Shown piece after piece: positions 43,101 to 55,310 of a stretch of 64,000 bases of DNA (position 1 is the first letter of the stretch; each line of letters opens with the position of its first letter). Origin of the DNA: Liolophura sinensis (lineage: Eukaryota; Mollusca; Polyplacophora; Chitonida; Chitonidae); the NCBI RefSeq assembly GCF_032854445.1, contig NC_088301.1:49657116-49721115 (forward strand). The letters are read 5' to 3'. Under the pieces are notes generated by a model, which saw only the letters and a list, made by a program, of their open reading frames with translations, had not been told where the DNA came from and did no database searches. The position numbers and the translations under genes were made by a program.

Positions 43101-46100
43101 TTTTTTTAATATTCATATAACCCTTAAAACACAAGTGCTATTTCAATTTAATTGGAGACAAGTTCTAGCAGTTTGGACCTTCAGAATGATACTTCCATGT
43201 ATGTCAAAGTCTGTAAAAGAACAAAAATGGTCATAAATTGTTTGATAATAGATAAAACAGCCGACACTCTCACACGATCAGTAATTTTGTCATAGTTAAG
43301 CCATACACCATATTTATATTCAATATGATAAACCGCTTTGACAATAGCTTTTAAACTGATTCAAGATGGGCTGACAGGTGAGGTGTAAACCTACATGTAT
43401 ATATTGTCCTCAGGTGCTATGAGGAAATTATTAAACTCATAGTAAAGTACCCAAATGTGATGTTGGAAGTTAAATTGGGACAATATTCTCACCTTGTTTG
43501 CAATGTGCTCAAAGGTTGCCTTTTCTGGACCTCGACCAAACATACTTGGATGTGGATTTTCTTCAAGTCTGTTTCAACGACACCAGAGGCTAAGAATCAC
43601 AATTATACAATAAGCCTTATTCACTTTAAACTACAAGGGACAAAGACCATATACACCTGGTCATCTAGAATTAATTAGTGATTGACCACTGAGCATTGTG
43701 ATGTTAACCTGTATGCTCGATCATCTTTTCTGCATGCGAGTTATAAGGTGCTGACAAGTTATAATAATATAAAAAAGAGTTGTACATTTATTTATTTGTT
43801 TGTTTTTTTTCTCACCATGCTCAAGAATATTTCACTTGTACGACGGGGCCAGCATTATGTTGGGAGGAAACCCGGCAGAGTCTGGGGGAAATCCACAAAC
43901 ACCCGCAGGTTGCTGGCAGAACTTGAGAGTAGTACATGTAGCTAGCAGTTCATTGGCAAAGAAGCATGTTTGATGGAAATAATTATGTGCTGTATATGTT
44001 TACATCAAGTAAGGCCGATGCCTTCAAAGCACTGTCTGAAATTCATTACACACATGTGCCATTTACATTTATGACAGTGCTTGTGGAATTAACCTCAGCT
44101 TGAAATAAAGATTGCTGATTAAAGTTATTATTGGTGACTGACCTCCATTTTTCTCACCTGAACTCACCTAGATACAGCTCTGGCTAAAATGCCAATGCAG
44201 GTTTCCTTGGTAGGCATTGATGAATGACCTCCTGGGGACTCTGTAGACAGCTCCAGGATAACCTGTCCCTTTTCTGAGGAACCAATTCTACATAGACAAA
44301 GATGCAGAGAGCAAACATTGTAAAGTTTTGTTTTTGTTTATTGCTTAATATTTACATCTCTTTCATGTCATTCTTGTGTCATAAAGTATTGAATTTGTAA
44401 TCAATACTTGCATCAGCAAGATCAAATTTACTCTCTCATAAACTGTCTGCCACTATATACATGAAAAATTATTGTACATTGTACAGTAAAAACAGTGATG
44501 TTAGAAATAACATTATTAGCATCTGTTGTGATAACAATTTTACCTTAATTCAACTTACGTCATACATGTTGTTTTCAAGTTAGATTGTCAAAATAAAAAA
44601 ATAAAAGAAAAAATTACAAGCCCACCGTGATAATTATTGTCATCTACGAATTCAAATCAACATTTTATTTGGGGTATTTCTGCTTCGTAATAGCCTTATA
44701 AATGTAGTCAATAAACAAATAAGTAAATGTTGGGGCATGCTAGTAGCATAACAATGTCAGGACACATCGTTATATCAGTTACATGGTTACTCAGTGATAG
44801 CATATGCAAACATATGGTGTCAATAATCCTCATATTGGGTAAGATGTCAGCTGAGCCCAATATAGGAATTATTAACACCATATATTTGTGTATCCTATCA
44901 CTGAGTCACCATATTATGAATTTATCCTGCAAAGATCTATCCATTCATTGGAGAAGACCGATGTATAGGTGAATGACTTCAGCAATGTGACTATTGTTGG
45001 ACCCCAACAAAGGGAGATAACCTACTCAGCAGACACATTATCTGTACATATCTCTACCCTACGTGACCGTTATGGAAAAGCGGAGTATTTTGTCTGATGT
45101 GGGGTAATACTTATAAACTTGTCACTTACAAACCCAAGGGGACATCAATGCCCGGTATGACTCCGTCTATCACAGTCAATCCTTCATCCAGCAGGAATAC
45201 TAGGTCAGAAACACCTCGAGATTTTAACAGCTCCCCAATAGCCTTGGCTCCTTGATTACCTTGCCCCTGTACAATTGTTACATGGTCATAAATTTGTAAT
45301 ATCATTACAACACATTGGTCATGCCATATGCTGTGTTTCATTTGTAAGTACAATGTTTTTACAAATTTAACATACTATCTCTAGGCTAATCAGGCCACTG
45401 ATGATTACAGCTTGACACAGAGAAATAGTAACACAACATTTTATTTCTGTGACAATTATTACACCACATTTGTTCAAATCCATAAGAAACTGTTTGTTAC
45501 TTTTTGTACTTCATCTGCTAGACTTATATACCATATACCAGTGCATATATGTATATATGCATATACCAGTGCATACACATTTGTAGTTACAAGGAATTAC
45601 AACACATTAACATTTGTTAATAGTGTTTTGTTATATATGAATCATTTCAGCTTTTAAATGGCAATTCTTTCTGTCTTTGACCTGTCAAATAATGTTTGTA
45701 TTAACATGTTACCTCTTCATCATGACCAAATCCAATGTAGAGAGTTCTACTGGGCCTGAAGCCAGTTGACAACAAATACTCTACAGCCTCATAAATTCCC
45801 TGAAACATAATATACTGATATTTATTGATCTGGATACTAGGGACTGAAATAAATATAATAAATATATAACTTAATTGATTTACTTACTTTATTTATTCAC
45901 CCATACAATTTCAACCGGCCTGTTTAAAACTTTATGAAAAATGTTTAACCCGAGACATATTAATCAGAAGTTTGATTTAAGCTCTTTTTTAAAGGCAGCT
46001 TGCAGTAACATAGTGTCTGGTTTTCATCACCACACCAATTTCAGCAAGACAATTGTAAGACTTATACACAGTACCATAACACCATGCTTGTCATCAATTG

Positions 46101-47651
46101 CTCCTCTGCCATAAATGTAGCCATTTGTCAGTTTCCCAGAGAACGGAGGCTCTTCCCACTGGGCAGGGTCAGCTGGAACAACATCTATATGATTTGTAAG
46201 CATGTATGGGTGCAGTGTTTCATCACTGCCTTCTATAGTATACAGGAGACTGTATCCACCAACCACTTCATACTTCACCAGTGGGGAGGAGTGAACCCGT
46301 GGATATGCTGCAACAGAAACAGGAACTTCAATGTATATGAGGCATATAGGTCTCTGTACTATTTGTAATATTCTATTACTGGTATGTAACTCTTTGACAT
46401 AAAATGCTTTATCGCTAACTTTGGCTTTAAACTCAATAACTGCTGTCACCCCAGTATGTGGCATTATATGATGCAGTTATTACAACAAATAAGAATAGTA
46501 TTAAAATGTAGAAATATTCCACTCTACAGTTGTGCATTCAGAAGGATGCAAGGACATGAGGATTGGACTTAATACCTTGCAGTCACCTTGTAAGCAAGCA
46601 TTATTTAGCCTTGCACCTGAATGCTATAGGAGTGGTCTAATGGGGTCTGACTGTAATGTAGGCCTATATAAACCCAGTACTTACACTCACTGCCTCATAT
46701 ACAAACAGTCCACATGATGAGTAAGGCATGGTCTAGGCTAATAAATCAGACGTATACAACAGTCTTTATTAGGCTTATCATGTTAGACTCAGAAATTCAT
46801 AGTCCAAGTATTGCTCTGACATTAGGTTTGGAACAAATTTTGTTCAACCAAGGATGGTATTTAAAAACCTAATGCAGTTAACTGCTCAGCCACTTGTCAA
46901 ATACGTCGAGGCTGTCAGTAATGCTGTACGCTTTTAGCATCATCAAGGAATATCGGGCCCACATGACCTAGGAAATAACCAATCGACATTGTGGTGGGGA
47001 TAAATCAACAGGCGAATAGGTATGAGGAATATTTAAGCGTCTAACAAGTGAAGGCCATGAAGGCATAGGTTGGGTAGGTTTTGTCTCAACACCATGACAA
47101 ACTGCCAAAGCAACTCCATCAGGTTTTTAAATGGAGCAAATTTTTTCCAAACATAACGTCAGTGATTGGACTATCAAATCCACCACCATAACTTCGGCAG
47201 ACGTTTCGAGTTGAATATTAGGCCTTTTAAATACTCAGAAGTTCGAGGCTAGCCTATAGTATAGTACTAGTCTGATGTTTAGGCCTACCAGTAAATATTA
47301 GAAATTGTTGAAAATAAGACTTCAACATTTAATTTAATTAATCTACTACGGCTATAGTTGCTATTACTTTAATCATTGCAAATTACCGTCTTCTACAAAT
47401 TTCCTGAACTTCGTTAGCTCTTCGTGACTGCTGTGTCCAGTTTCTTGGGTTATTGTACGGAACTGTAACGCCGTTCGAAACCTGTCCAATAACCCACTGT
47501 CAGCCTGGATGAAGTCGGAGTCGTATGGTTTGCATTCCATCACATCGTCATTCCGCACAGAAACAGTGATTGTTCTCACAATAACAACAGTAACAATAAC
47601 TGCAAATGCACACAGAAGCGCAAGTCCTGTATTTCTCAAAAGACTGGTCAT
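40198..47651 (-). CDS. PM20D1: PM20D1-like M20 peptidase, N-fatty-acyl amino acid synthase/hydrolase family (11 exons, 508 aa)
   Basis: In vertebrates PM20D1 is a secreted zinc enzyme that reversibly joins fatty acids to amino acids. Minus-strand exons: 47387-47651, 46075-46307, 45713-45799, 45130-45266, 44168-44287, 43493-43568, 42932-42993, 42181-42259, 41852-41923, 41246-41411, 40198-40427. All introns are GT..AG and the phases close to 509 codons including the stop, close to the 502 residues of human PM20D1. Family landmarks: [10 protein letters not shown] (zinc ligand H128, catalytic D130), [12 protein letters not shown] (bridging D160), GHDEE (catalytic E194, ligand E195), LLDEG (D222), the lid-domain [11 protein letters not shown], and [10 protein letters not shown] (H468). 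The N terminus has one hydrophobic segment (about 8-32) that is either a signal peptide or a membrane anchor. The ATG is the first in frame. The related yeast carboxypeptidase S group is the main alternative name. Confidence 0.93.
42465..42722. repeat. Degenerate tandem repeat, ~50-bp unit
   Basis: Variants of TGCCTGTAGAAGCACCCCTG and TGGCATACTTCTCGTG recur about five times in PM20D1 intron 7. Open frames on the minus strand across it are not coding. Confidence 0.6.
43787..43926 (-). mobile_element. SINE family A, truncated copy
   Basis: CTCAAGAATATTTCACTTGT, CCAGCATTATGTTGGGAGG, CCCGCAGGTTGCTGGCAG. Lies in PM20D1 intron 5. Confidence 0.75.
44783..44912. mobile_element. ~130-bp imperfect palindrome (MITE-like)
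   Basis: ATGGTTACTCAGTGATAG...CATATGGTGTCAATAATCC pairs with the complement of GGAATTATTAACACCATAT...CTATCACTGAGTCACCAT across a ~20-bp centre. Lies in PM20D1 intron 4. A foldback transposon remnant is the likeliest origin. Confidence 0.6.
47094..47177 (+). repeat. Dispersed repeat shared with 60005-60125
   Basis: GACAAACTGCCAAAGCAACT, GGTTTTTAAATGGAG and TTTTTCCAAACATAACGTCAG recur in the same order near 60005. Family unknown. Lies in PM20D1 intron 1. Confidence 0.45.
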
Positions 47652-47792
47652 ATTTGTAAGTTATAACAGTAACACCAGACTAAAAACAGTGTATTAGCAA
47701 CCTTTGGAATGAGACCGCCAGCCGTGCCTTTTTTACCTTCAAAAGCAGGAGAGGGATAATACGTCTTTTGAAAAGTCCTCGGCAACATTGTA

Positions 47793-47817
47793 TATATCAT
47801 TCCTGGTACAAATCCCA

Positions 47818-47867
<50 letters not shown>

Positions 47868-47893
47868 CCTGGGATTTGTACCAGGAATGATAT
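47793..47893. repeat. Palindrome with (TA)n centre upstream of PM20D1
   Basis: ATATCATTCCTGGTACAAAT plus CCCAGG is perfectly complementary to the right arm CCTGGG plus ATTTGTACCAGGAATGATAT. Between them are about 45 bases of pure TA. It starts 142 bp upstream of the PM20D1 ATG, so it probably lies in or beside the promoter. Confidence 0.85.
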
Positions 47894-47908
47894 ATCAAAA
47901 TCAATAAT

Positions 47909-47970
47909 TCAGTGCGGTCGCCGTGAGCTCATGCTGGCTACCTCTCCGGTCTGTAAGCAACGTGCGGATG
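47909..47970 (+). mobile_element. SINE family A middle fragment
   Basis: CAGTGCGGTCGCCGTGAGCT, CATGCTGGCTACCTCTCCGG, AACGTGCGGATGGC. Precedes a longer copy in the same orientation. Confidence 0.6.
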
Positions 47971-47987
47971 GCTAGCGAAGCGTAGGC

Positions 47988-48205
47988 CCCTAATGACCCA
48001 GAAGTCTCTCACCAATGCCGTCGCAGTGAGTTCAAGTCCAGCTCATGTTGGCTTCCTCTCCGGCCGTACGTGGGAAGGTCTGGCAGCAACCTGCTGGTGG
48101 TCGTGGGTTTCCGCCCACCATAACGCTGGCCGCCGTCGTAGAAGTGAAATATTCTTGAGTACGGCGTAAAACACCAATCAAATAAATAAATAAATAAATA
48201 AAATC
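47988..48205 (+). mobile_element. SINE family A, nearly full-length, head truncated
   Basis: CTAATGACCCAGAAGTCTCT, B box GAGTTCAAGTCC, TTCTTGAGTACGGCGTAAAA, long (AAAT)n tail. Lies between PM20D1 and the BEL/Pao fossil. Confidence 0.85.
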
Positions 48206-48279
48206 AATAATTACGGTACACAACCATTTAACACTATTTAACACTGTTTGAAGCTTTATAAGCCGTATGCTTTCCATAT

Positions 48280-51200
48280 AACAGGAAAAGACGAGGAAGT
48301 ATGCCTCTATAACTGGAGCAAGCTGCCACCGGTTTCGAGGATGGTTGATGTCCTTGACTTTGTCAAGTTGTTACGTCGTAACATCCAACTTGGATGTTAC
48401 GGCGTGATACTTTGCATGCTTTGGAGATATTCCTGCTTCCTTCGGTACAGGTCTTCTCGGACGAAGTTTCTAAGAAGAGGAAGGATGATCCTTGTCTTCA
48501 TCGTGAGGCGATGGTTGGGAGTCAAAGGCTGGGGATGATCGGGGTCGTTCAGGTTATCTGTGGTAAGTGGTCGATTTTTCACTATAGCTGTCACTTCACA
48601 CATGAAGGTTCTTAAACATTCGTCGTCTAACTGTTCACCGGCTTGGTCAAGAAGAGACGCCAAGACATGCCATGGTTCGAATTTGTCTCTCCCAGACACC
48701 ACCCATGTGACCCGCAGAGGGGACATTCGTTTTGAACTCAAAGTAGTTGCAGTTCTCGGAGAGGAGGAACTGTTTGATGCTGTCATGATTTATCTCATCA
48801 AGGCCCTTTTCAATTCTTTGGATGCTGAAATAAAATGGGTGCCTTGGTCAGAACGGAGGAGTCGTATCGGTCCTTTAATGGCAAGGTACCATCGCAAAGC
48901 GTTAATGAACAAGACCGTTGTCAAGGCGAGCGCTGTCTCAGTGCGGATGACACGAGCGGATAAGCAGGCAAAGAGTACGCCGTATGGCTTCATTGTTTTC
49001 CGTCCCTCTCAATTTGTAAAAGGAGGATCAGGTTCGATTCCCTCGGTAGGTAAGTCTGATATGCTTTGTTCTTGCAAGTGGGAACGTAGTTTTCGGCGTC
49101 TGACGCAGTGGAAGAAGAGATCAGAAACTTCGGAGTGACAAGCAATGATCTAGAACCCACCTGATCTGATGGTGTTAGCTGTCATGTCTCAACCTTGTGC
49201 TGGACTCGATTGTGGAAGTATCGAATGATGAGACTTGTGAGGTGATGTTTCTTCGGGAGTATTGCAGGATGCTTCAACTCATCTGGATACTGTCCTCTGT
49301 GCAGTCGCCCACCAACTCTCAACACACCTCTATCATCGATGAAGGGATCTAGAAACAGGGTCTGTTTTTCCTAATGGCCTGATAATCTCTTCTCCAAAGG
49401 TTGATTCTTAAACCAGCGTGATGATCAACGTCTCGGCTTCTGACAAGTCCTTCACTGAACTTGGTTGGTAAGTATTCCTTCTTGGGTAGTCGCATTTCAA
49501 TTTTTTGGCTCAAAGATTCGAATTCAGGCGCAAACAACCAGCTACAGCTCGCTTGGCCTTCTTCCAATCAGAGTCTTATAATCTCTCCAGTAAACATGGC
49601 TTGATCCAATCGCTGGAGATTGCTGCGTGAACCTGAACTTCCTTGACTTCTGGGTCATCAATTTTCAGTTTCAGGTCATCTTGGTTTACTTCGGCTTTCG
49701 GAATTTCTGCTTCCCACAGGAATGCAGCCTTTCGCCCACCTTGACTTTGTGACAAAGTCATGTACGAAGATTTCTCTTGAGGCCTCATCGGCTGGGTTTG
49801 TTTCAGTGCTGACATATTGCCACTGTGTCCGTGTCGTGTGATTCCGGATTTGTTGAACTCTATTTACAACAAAGACAAGGAATCTACGGGTGTCGTTTGA
49901 CAGGTATCCGAGTACAATCTTGCTGTCTGTCCAGAATATCTCTGTGAACGTCTGGTATTCAAGTTCTCGTTTCAGGAGAGTGCTGAATTTGACCGAAATA
50001 AGCGCTGCAGTGAGCTCTAGCCTGGGTATTATGACGGGTTTCAGAGGTGTGACACGTGTCTTACCCATCAGCAGAGAAAAATGAACTTTGTTGTTGTCGT
50101 TGACCAGGCGTAGATAAGAGCATTGACCATAACCAGATGTGGTGGCGTCCGAGAAGTGGTGGATGTCTACCTTTGTGGCTTCTCCAAATGCTTCTGGTTG
50201 GTAGCATCGTTGAACGTTCAGTTTTTCCAGTTCAATGAGTTCGGTACTCCATTTCACTCATTTTATTCTTAGTAGCTCTGGCATTGGCGAGTCTCACCCG
50301 GTGTTGTCCTTGCATAAACGCTGCACAATCCGTTTTCTAACAAGTATGACGGGAGCAAGGAATCCAAGGGGATCATACGCTGAGCTTATCGTCGAGAGTA
50401 CACCTCTTCTTTTCTAAGGATGATCTTGAAGGGTTATTCGAAAATTAAGAGTCTGATTCGATGCACAAATCGATGCCCAGTGCTCTCTCCGTTGGCAGGT
50501 TGTCTTGTAGCAGATCGAGATCTTGGACTCCCTCAGCACGATCCGCACTCGGAATAGCTGCAATAACTTCTCAGTTGTTTAAGACAAACTTGTGCAGTCT
50601 CAAACCAACTTTCTTGCATATTTGCTGACTGTTTTCAATCAGATTTACAGCCTCTTCAACTGTCCTTACAGATTTAAGCCCATCATCGACGTAGAAGTCT
50701 TGCCTAATGAATTCAGCTGCCTCAGATCCAAAGGCTTCTTAATTGTCAGCCCGTAGTTCGCACATGCGGGGGACGATGCTACGCCAAACAAGTGAACGTT
50801 CATTCGAAATTCTACAGGATCGTTGTCCATACTCTGCTCACCCCACCACAGGAAACGAAGCAGGTCTGGTGTTCTTCGTTAATACGAAATTTAAAAAAAA
50901 CCCATCAGTTTGAGACAGAAAAAGCGTGGTTTGAGATGATTCAAGCGTCGCAGAGAAAGCGCTCTATTATTCGGTGGAAACCTCCCAGGGCCTGTGAGCA
51001 ATTGTAACCTATTAAAAGACCAGCTTCAGCGTCGCATAGTGGCATGAGCTTGTCCGCAATCTGCTCCAGGTGGGGCCATATCCAAGCTGATTCTGGTGTG
51101 ATTCTGATATGTGATGTATTTGAGGACATCAGTTCCCTGGTGTACGTGGTTAGTAGGCTGATTTTCGTTGGAGTATTGTGTCCTCCAACGAGGAATCCTT

Positions 51201-53300
51201 CAATCGGTCGGCAGGAGACTACTTGGTAGACTACTTGTCATAGACAATTGCAAGGGCCCCTGACTTTGATTTTCGCAAGTGTTGTCCAGAAGAAAGGCTT
51301 GGTAGTTTCATCGGGATTTTTTGTGACTGTGCATCTAGCAGGGCGTAGACAAGAACATCCTGGCTCAGGTTATCTCTATGTGAGAGCCAGACTGGAAGGA
51401 TCACTGAACATTTATAGCTGTTCCCAGCGTCACTCAGATGGCTCAACGCATTGTGAATGATTTCTGTCTTTGCTGTTTTTTTCTGAGACTCTTTATTAGG
51501 TTTTCGGTAGTCGCCAGATGTCAGGAAGTTGCATGAAGTTTTCCCAATGTTTCGCAGGTTTTTCTGTGTTTACAATCCTTGGATCTATGCACATACAGAA
51601 GGCGCGCAAAACACAGTCCGTTTTTCATCGCAAAGTCTTTTCTATCTTTGAGGGTCAGAAAAGGATACTGCTCGCAAACATCTAAGTCATCTGATTTCTT
51701 ACACATTTTGCAGGTCTTCTCTGTTTTCTTTGGACTTGCTGTAGAGGCTGAAGTGGTTTCTGTCGCATAGGACCTATGTCCAGTGGATCGTTTCCGCTCA
51801 GTAGTCCTGCTTGTAAAGACATCTGTAAAGATGTCACTGGGTCACAGGCAATCGTAGCCCCCTTCGCTACGAAGGTCGCAAATTCTTCGAAAGGCGGGAA
51901 CTGACGCCGCCTCTCGCGACACAAACTGTCCATGCCCATCGCAAAGTAAGCATGTCTGGTAGTTTCATCAGGATTTTTTTGCTTTCCCGTTCGTCATTCA
52001 GAACGTAACCGCCGGAAATCGTTGCTATTGCCATCTGGCACTGTCGCAAAAAGTTCGATAGCTTTCGTAGTGCCGGGCGATCTCTGGGCGGAATCTTTGG
52101 CCACGAGTCAAGTCTGGGAAAGCATTGGCGATGACGAATGGATCTTCGTAACGCTGCACTTAAAGTTCGAGTGCATCTGTATATGCGGAGTACGACAAAA
52201 GCATTGAATAACCTTCAACGGCTCCCTTTGCTTGTCCTCCAAGATATTTCTTCAGGTAATAAATTCGTTCGCATTCTGGTATTTCCCGACGACCGACAAG
52301 AGTAGTGAACCCTCCCTTCCACGAAGGATACAAGATTCCAGGCTCCGGTGGTGGCAATCTGTTTGAGCTCACAGGTTCTCTAAGCAGTCGCACTACGTTA
52401 CTCAATCCCTGTAAGTCGTTTGTTGCTGTGTTCAGTTCTGATCTCGAAGGCTTATCCATGACGTGTGGGGCATGCTGGGTATTTTGATCTGTTGACTGCT
52501 GAGTGTACGGCTGTTCATACCTTGAAAGTATGTGCTGATCTGGCTGTTGTAAACCCGTGCGGACGAACTCGTTTGCGTAGTAAGTCAGCTGAAATGAATC
52601 CCTAGGAGGTGTTTCTGTGTTAGGCATAGCTGTTTTAATATTTGTTTCGCATTTCGGTTTTGCACTTGGCGGCCGTAACCTTAGGTTAGAGTGTGGTGTC
52701 TGATTTTTCCTTTCTCTGTGTTTCAATGTATCTTTGAACAATTTCTGTTTTGCACGCTGTCGGTAAATCACTGTCAACGTCATTTTGTTCCTCTGTATCC
52801 AGTTCAACAATAGCGTCGACCTTTGCTTGTGCCATCCCAAATTCCTTCATAGTCTGTGTTTTTTCAAAAGTCCATTTTTCTTTGTTCCAATTCGATTCTC
52901 GCAATGTTCTCATGTTTAATAAACTGTAGCTAAACCTTCAAGGCCGCTGCTTCGGCCGCTGCACTTACTCGCTCTGTTGATCTGACAGATTGCTTGCTTC
53001 TACGACTACTTTGTGACGTAATCTCATTTTTCTCAGACTCGATTGTGCTAATATTGTCCCCTATTTGTTTGGTTATTTGGAGATTATCTTCTTCAATCTT
53101 CTAATATCTGACAGCAAAAGAACTGTCTGTGGCCAAAGAGGGGTTCGTTGTGACGAGTTTCCCAAACGTTTCGGAGATGGCAAGCTTATCGCGTTCATTA
53201 CGCAAGCTGAGAAGGTCCTTGCTATCAGAAATAATCTTCTCCAGCATAGTTGCAGTATTTCTCCACGCAAATACAGCACGCTTGAAATCTTGCTCATAAA
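48280..53300 (-). mobile_element. Fossil BEL/Pao-type LTR retroelement, internal region, broken
   Basis: Minus-strand order matches BEL/Pao internal regions: gag-like part about 52160-53300, zinc-knuckle and protease-side part about 50940-51950, reverse transcriptase about 50260-50930, RNase H about 49680-50257, integrase with C-terminal DUF5641-like end about 48280-49570. The element is badly broken, with roughly ten or more breaks across the coding region, and no intact terminal repeats were recognised at either end, so it appears old. Plus-strand open frames in this span (for example 48560-49138) are shadows of it. Confidence 0.85.
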
Positions 53301-54530
53301 CGCTCCGTTGGTATTCAGTATATTTTGTGGTCAGCTAGTGGTCACGGGTGTGACTTACCTCCCGAAGATCGACCCCGTCGTTGTCACCTAAAAATAACTG
53401 GCCACTCAAAGCGTCTCTCTCAGGGTCAAACATATTTTACATACTATGGGTGTCAGTCTGGGTGTCAGTCTGGGTGTCAGATAGATCGTCTCTGTAAATA
53501 CAATGAAAGTGTAGTTAATTACGGTACACAGATATTTCTAAATGTTAAACTAGACGACGTTAATATGCTGATAGTTACCAATTCATATAAATGGTACTTG
53601 TAGATATTATAATCTTATCGTGAGTTCAGTATTTGTGTCCTTCACGGGCTTTGATCTAAGCAATATGTAACAGGAACCAGTAAACACAAAGATCCAGCAC
53701 GAAGTTTCTATTCAAATCATGTAACGCTGGAACAAGAACCAGGGACCATAGCACAATGGAACAGGAACCGTCGCACACTAGTGGAGGAGGAACTGCCGTA
53801 CACTATCCCGTTGTGTGCAATAGAGAACAGGAATCGTAACCGATACACAGTAATTGCCTCTGTTAATCAGTCGATTTCGCCAGTGGTCAGTCAGAATTCA
53901 TAACCTCAATGTCCAGCTCAGAAATCGATATTACTGTCTAAAAGTTCATATTGGGGTAATTTATTACAATATCCTGATACTGCACTGAGCCTTAAATGTG
54001 TATCTCAATGCATGCTCTGAACGTTCAGTGAATGTTCATTACAGCACAAATATATGCTGTACATACATCAGCTCAGTAAAGTATCAGTTCATACGTGTGC
54101 CTTTCAGATAAATTACTGCTTTACCGAAGTTCGCAAATTCACTTCGCATGTGAGAAATTAAGACACAGTTCTCTGAAATAATAAAGCAGATGACTTTTCG
54201 TTTCTTCAGTGTTTCACTGTAACGGAGTAGGCCTATGCCAGCTAGGCCTATAGTACGCATAGATCGCCGTCCGTCTAATTATGGGGAACGGTCGTCCGTT
54301 CGCCAAGAGCTAAGGCTGACATTCAAATATTTTAAGTTCACAGCGAAAGGGCCTTTAAAATCTGAACCGCAAGACGTGTTTAAGTCGATTTATTCCGGCA
54401 CTTAAATACTGTCAGCATTTTGTACGATGAGCGGCCCGCGCTCATAGAAATCTATGTACCATTTCGGGTATTAAACGCGCCTCCTCACTGAAGACTTCCA
54501 CGTAACCACTCACGCTGAAAGTCTGCTAAA
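53300..54530. other. No gene recognised; includes a 12-bp tandem repeat
   Basis: Three tandem copies of GGGTGTCAGTCT lie at about 53446-53481. The remainder is unannotated. The last 150 bases are GC-richer and could be a promoter for the small frame at 54531. A decayed terminal repeat of the neighbouring fossil could lie here but was not identified. Confidence 0.4.
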
Positions 54531-54637
54531 ATGGTCAGTCGATCTCCCTTGAAAATTAAGGGGACAACTTCTGAGTCTGTCACGGAACAAACGTTTCTTT
54601 CGTTGGATTTTCACGGCGACTTTACATATGAAACGAG
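54531..54637 (+). CDS. Possible first coding exon cut by a SINE
   Basis: An ATG opens 35 codons plus two bases, then a consensus GTGAGT donor whose bases belong to the inserted SINE. Removing the SINE and one target duplication leaves a frame that continues to a TAA after about 50 codons, passing a GTATGT donor-like site. The product is unknown and no downstream exon was found. It may be a chance frame. Confidence 0.25.
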
Positions 54638-54995
54638 GTGAGTGAGTGAGTGCTTGGGGTTTAATGTCGTACTCAACAATTTTTCAGTCATATGACGACG
54701 AAGGAATCCTTAGGGTGCATGTACGTGTAATGTGCCTCCTTGTTGCAGGACGGATTTCCTGCCGCACTTTTATTTAGTGCTGCTTCACTGAGACGACTTA
54801 CCAAAGGCAAGTAAGCCGCCCCGCCCGAGCCTTTATACTGATACTTGTCAACCAGTCGTTGCATTATCCCCTTCTGGCTGAACGCCAAGCGAGTCTTGGT
54901 GTGGTTAAAGTCTTAGGTGTGACTCCATCAAGGATTGATCCTGGATCTACCGGTCCCGAAGCGGACGCTCTACCAACTGTGCTATCCGGGCCGGT
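54638..54995 (-). mobile_element. SINE family B, full-length, with perfect 13-bp target duplication
   Basis: Minus-oriented: the right end complements a tRNA-like head (GATAGCACAGTTGGTAGAGC A box, GGATCAATCC B box) and the left end is a (GTGA)n tail. Direct repeats CATATGAAACGAG at 54625-54637 and 54996-55008. Confidence 0.92.
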
Positions 54996-55134
54996 CATAT
55001 GAAACGAGTGAGGACAAACAATTGACTAGACTCAAATGCACAGTATGTTCGTAACATATTTCCAAGATTCCCTTCGAGGCAAAGAATCTAGGCATCAGAG
55101 GACAGTCATAAACTATGTATACGGCGTAACTTAC

Positions 55135-55310
55135 GTCCACAAATCCAGTATGATAAAGACATGTCAAGTCTGGGTCTTTGTATGACTCGGCAAAGCGAAA
55201 ATTCTGTTCAGTTGCGCAACGAGAAACATCGGCAACAACATCCACTGTTTGCAGCATGAGTGACGCCAGTGACAGTACGCCTAGTGGCAGTTCAATATCA
55301 CAACAGGGGC
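55135..55310 (-). CDS. Possible isolated exon on the minus strand
   Basis: Open throughout in one frame, bordered by an AG acceptor (TTGGCAG) and a strong donor GAC|GTAAGT. No recognisable domain and no partner exons found. It could equally be a chance open frame; it faces the small plus-strand frame at 54531. Confidence 0.2.

Noticed and set aside
46084-46368. 94-codon plus-strand open frame
   Set aside because: Antisense shadow of PM20D1 exon 2.
48560-49138. 192-codon plus-strand open frame
   Set aside because: Antisense shadow of the integrase part of the BEL/Pao fossil.
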